Below, in pieces: positions 63,957 through 64,000 of a stretch of DNA of 64,000 nt. The notes below the pieces were generated by a model. The model did not search any database and had not been told where the DNA came from. It worked only from the letters and a program-made list of their open reading frames with translations. The translations under genes and the position numbers were made by a program. The first letter of the stretch is position 1. Each line of letters opens with the position of its first letter. This stretch comes from Synechococcus sp. PROS-U-1 (GTDB lineage: Bacteria > Cyanobacteriota > Cyanobacteriia > PCC-6307 > Cyanobiaceae), in the NCBI RefSeq assembly GCF_014279755.1, contig NZ_CP047951.1:682001-746000 (forward strand). The letters run 5' to 3'.

Positions 63957-64000
63957 CGATCGCTGCGCCAGGCTTTCAGCAGTGACAGAATGAAGAAATC

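Overview
The window is a gene-dense, high-GC stretch of a marine picocyanobacterial chromosome, most likely Synechococcus (subcluster 5.1 type); I do not assign a strain. The evidence is cytochrome f and the Rieske protein (petA, petC), PSI subunits PsaF and PsaJ, Psb27, an Hli protein, C5-pathway tetrapyrrole genes (gltX, hemL, hemC), aerobic cobalamin genes (cobM, cobK), and the tRNA-Asp / 62-residue protein / tRNA-Trp / rplS block that I recall as typical of the Prochlorococcus/marine Synechococcus clade. There is no phage, IS element, CRISPR array or rRNA operon.

Layout. 0-9.9 kb: RodZ-like HTH protein, tRNA-Val, cobM-lgt-petA-petC (all minus), tatC, an RqcH/NFACT protein divergent from gmk, psaF-psaJ, tsaD and an hli gene that abuts pilT. 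11-16.9 kb: UDP-GlcNAc 2-epimerase, DUF1643, a cation/proton antiporter, gltX, then the tRNA-Asp/62-aa protein/tRNA-Trp/rplS block. 17-31 kb: map, an SDR, a DRTGG-type P-loop protein, a DprA-like protein, a class-C beta-lactamase-fold hydrolase, MAPEG, YajQ, an AT-richer glycosyltransferase, a nucleotide-salvage group (PRTase, deoxyribosyltransferase, cytidine deaminase), hemL, glcD and xth. 31-40 kb: a translationally coupled run (hypothetical, FtsH-peptidase-like protein without an ATPase, LarC, a UPF0104-like membrane protein, then a Tat-exported phosphoesterase), and a divergent iron(III)-type ABC permease and ATPase. 40-41.5 kb: phhB, a His-rich COG0523 GTPase and a small membrane protein ending in a terminator. 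41.5-43.4 kb: a gene-poor, AT-richer pocket with one orphan gene and a perfect 14-bp inverted repeat. 43.4-64 kb: housekeeping genes, including an M32 carboxypeptidase, ppa, an L,D-transpeptidase, hemC, rpoD, priA, argB, ssb, cobK, cutA, a PfkB kinase, purA, psb27 and proS.

Genes often overlap or abut: convergent pairs share up to 57 bp, and many same-strand neighbours share stop/start bases. Functional links include tetrapyrrole supply (gltX, hemL, hemC, cobM, cobK), thylakoid electron transport and assembly (petC/petA, psaF/psaJ, psb27, tatC, hli), and translation quality control (rqcH, tsaD, gltX, proS, map, rplS, the 62-aa protein).

The most unusual items are a Yfr1-like small RNA candidate just downstream of rpoD, the FtsH-peptidase/LarC/membrane-protein operon, the phhB/His-rich GTPase/small-membrane-protein operon, an internal lipobox in a two-part DUF3153 protein, and the 41.5-43.4 kb pocket. 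All assignments come from reading the sequence; no database search was run.
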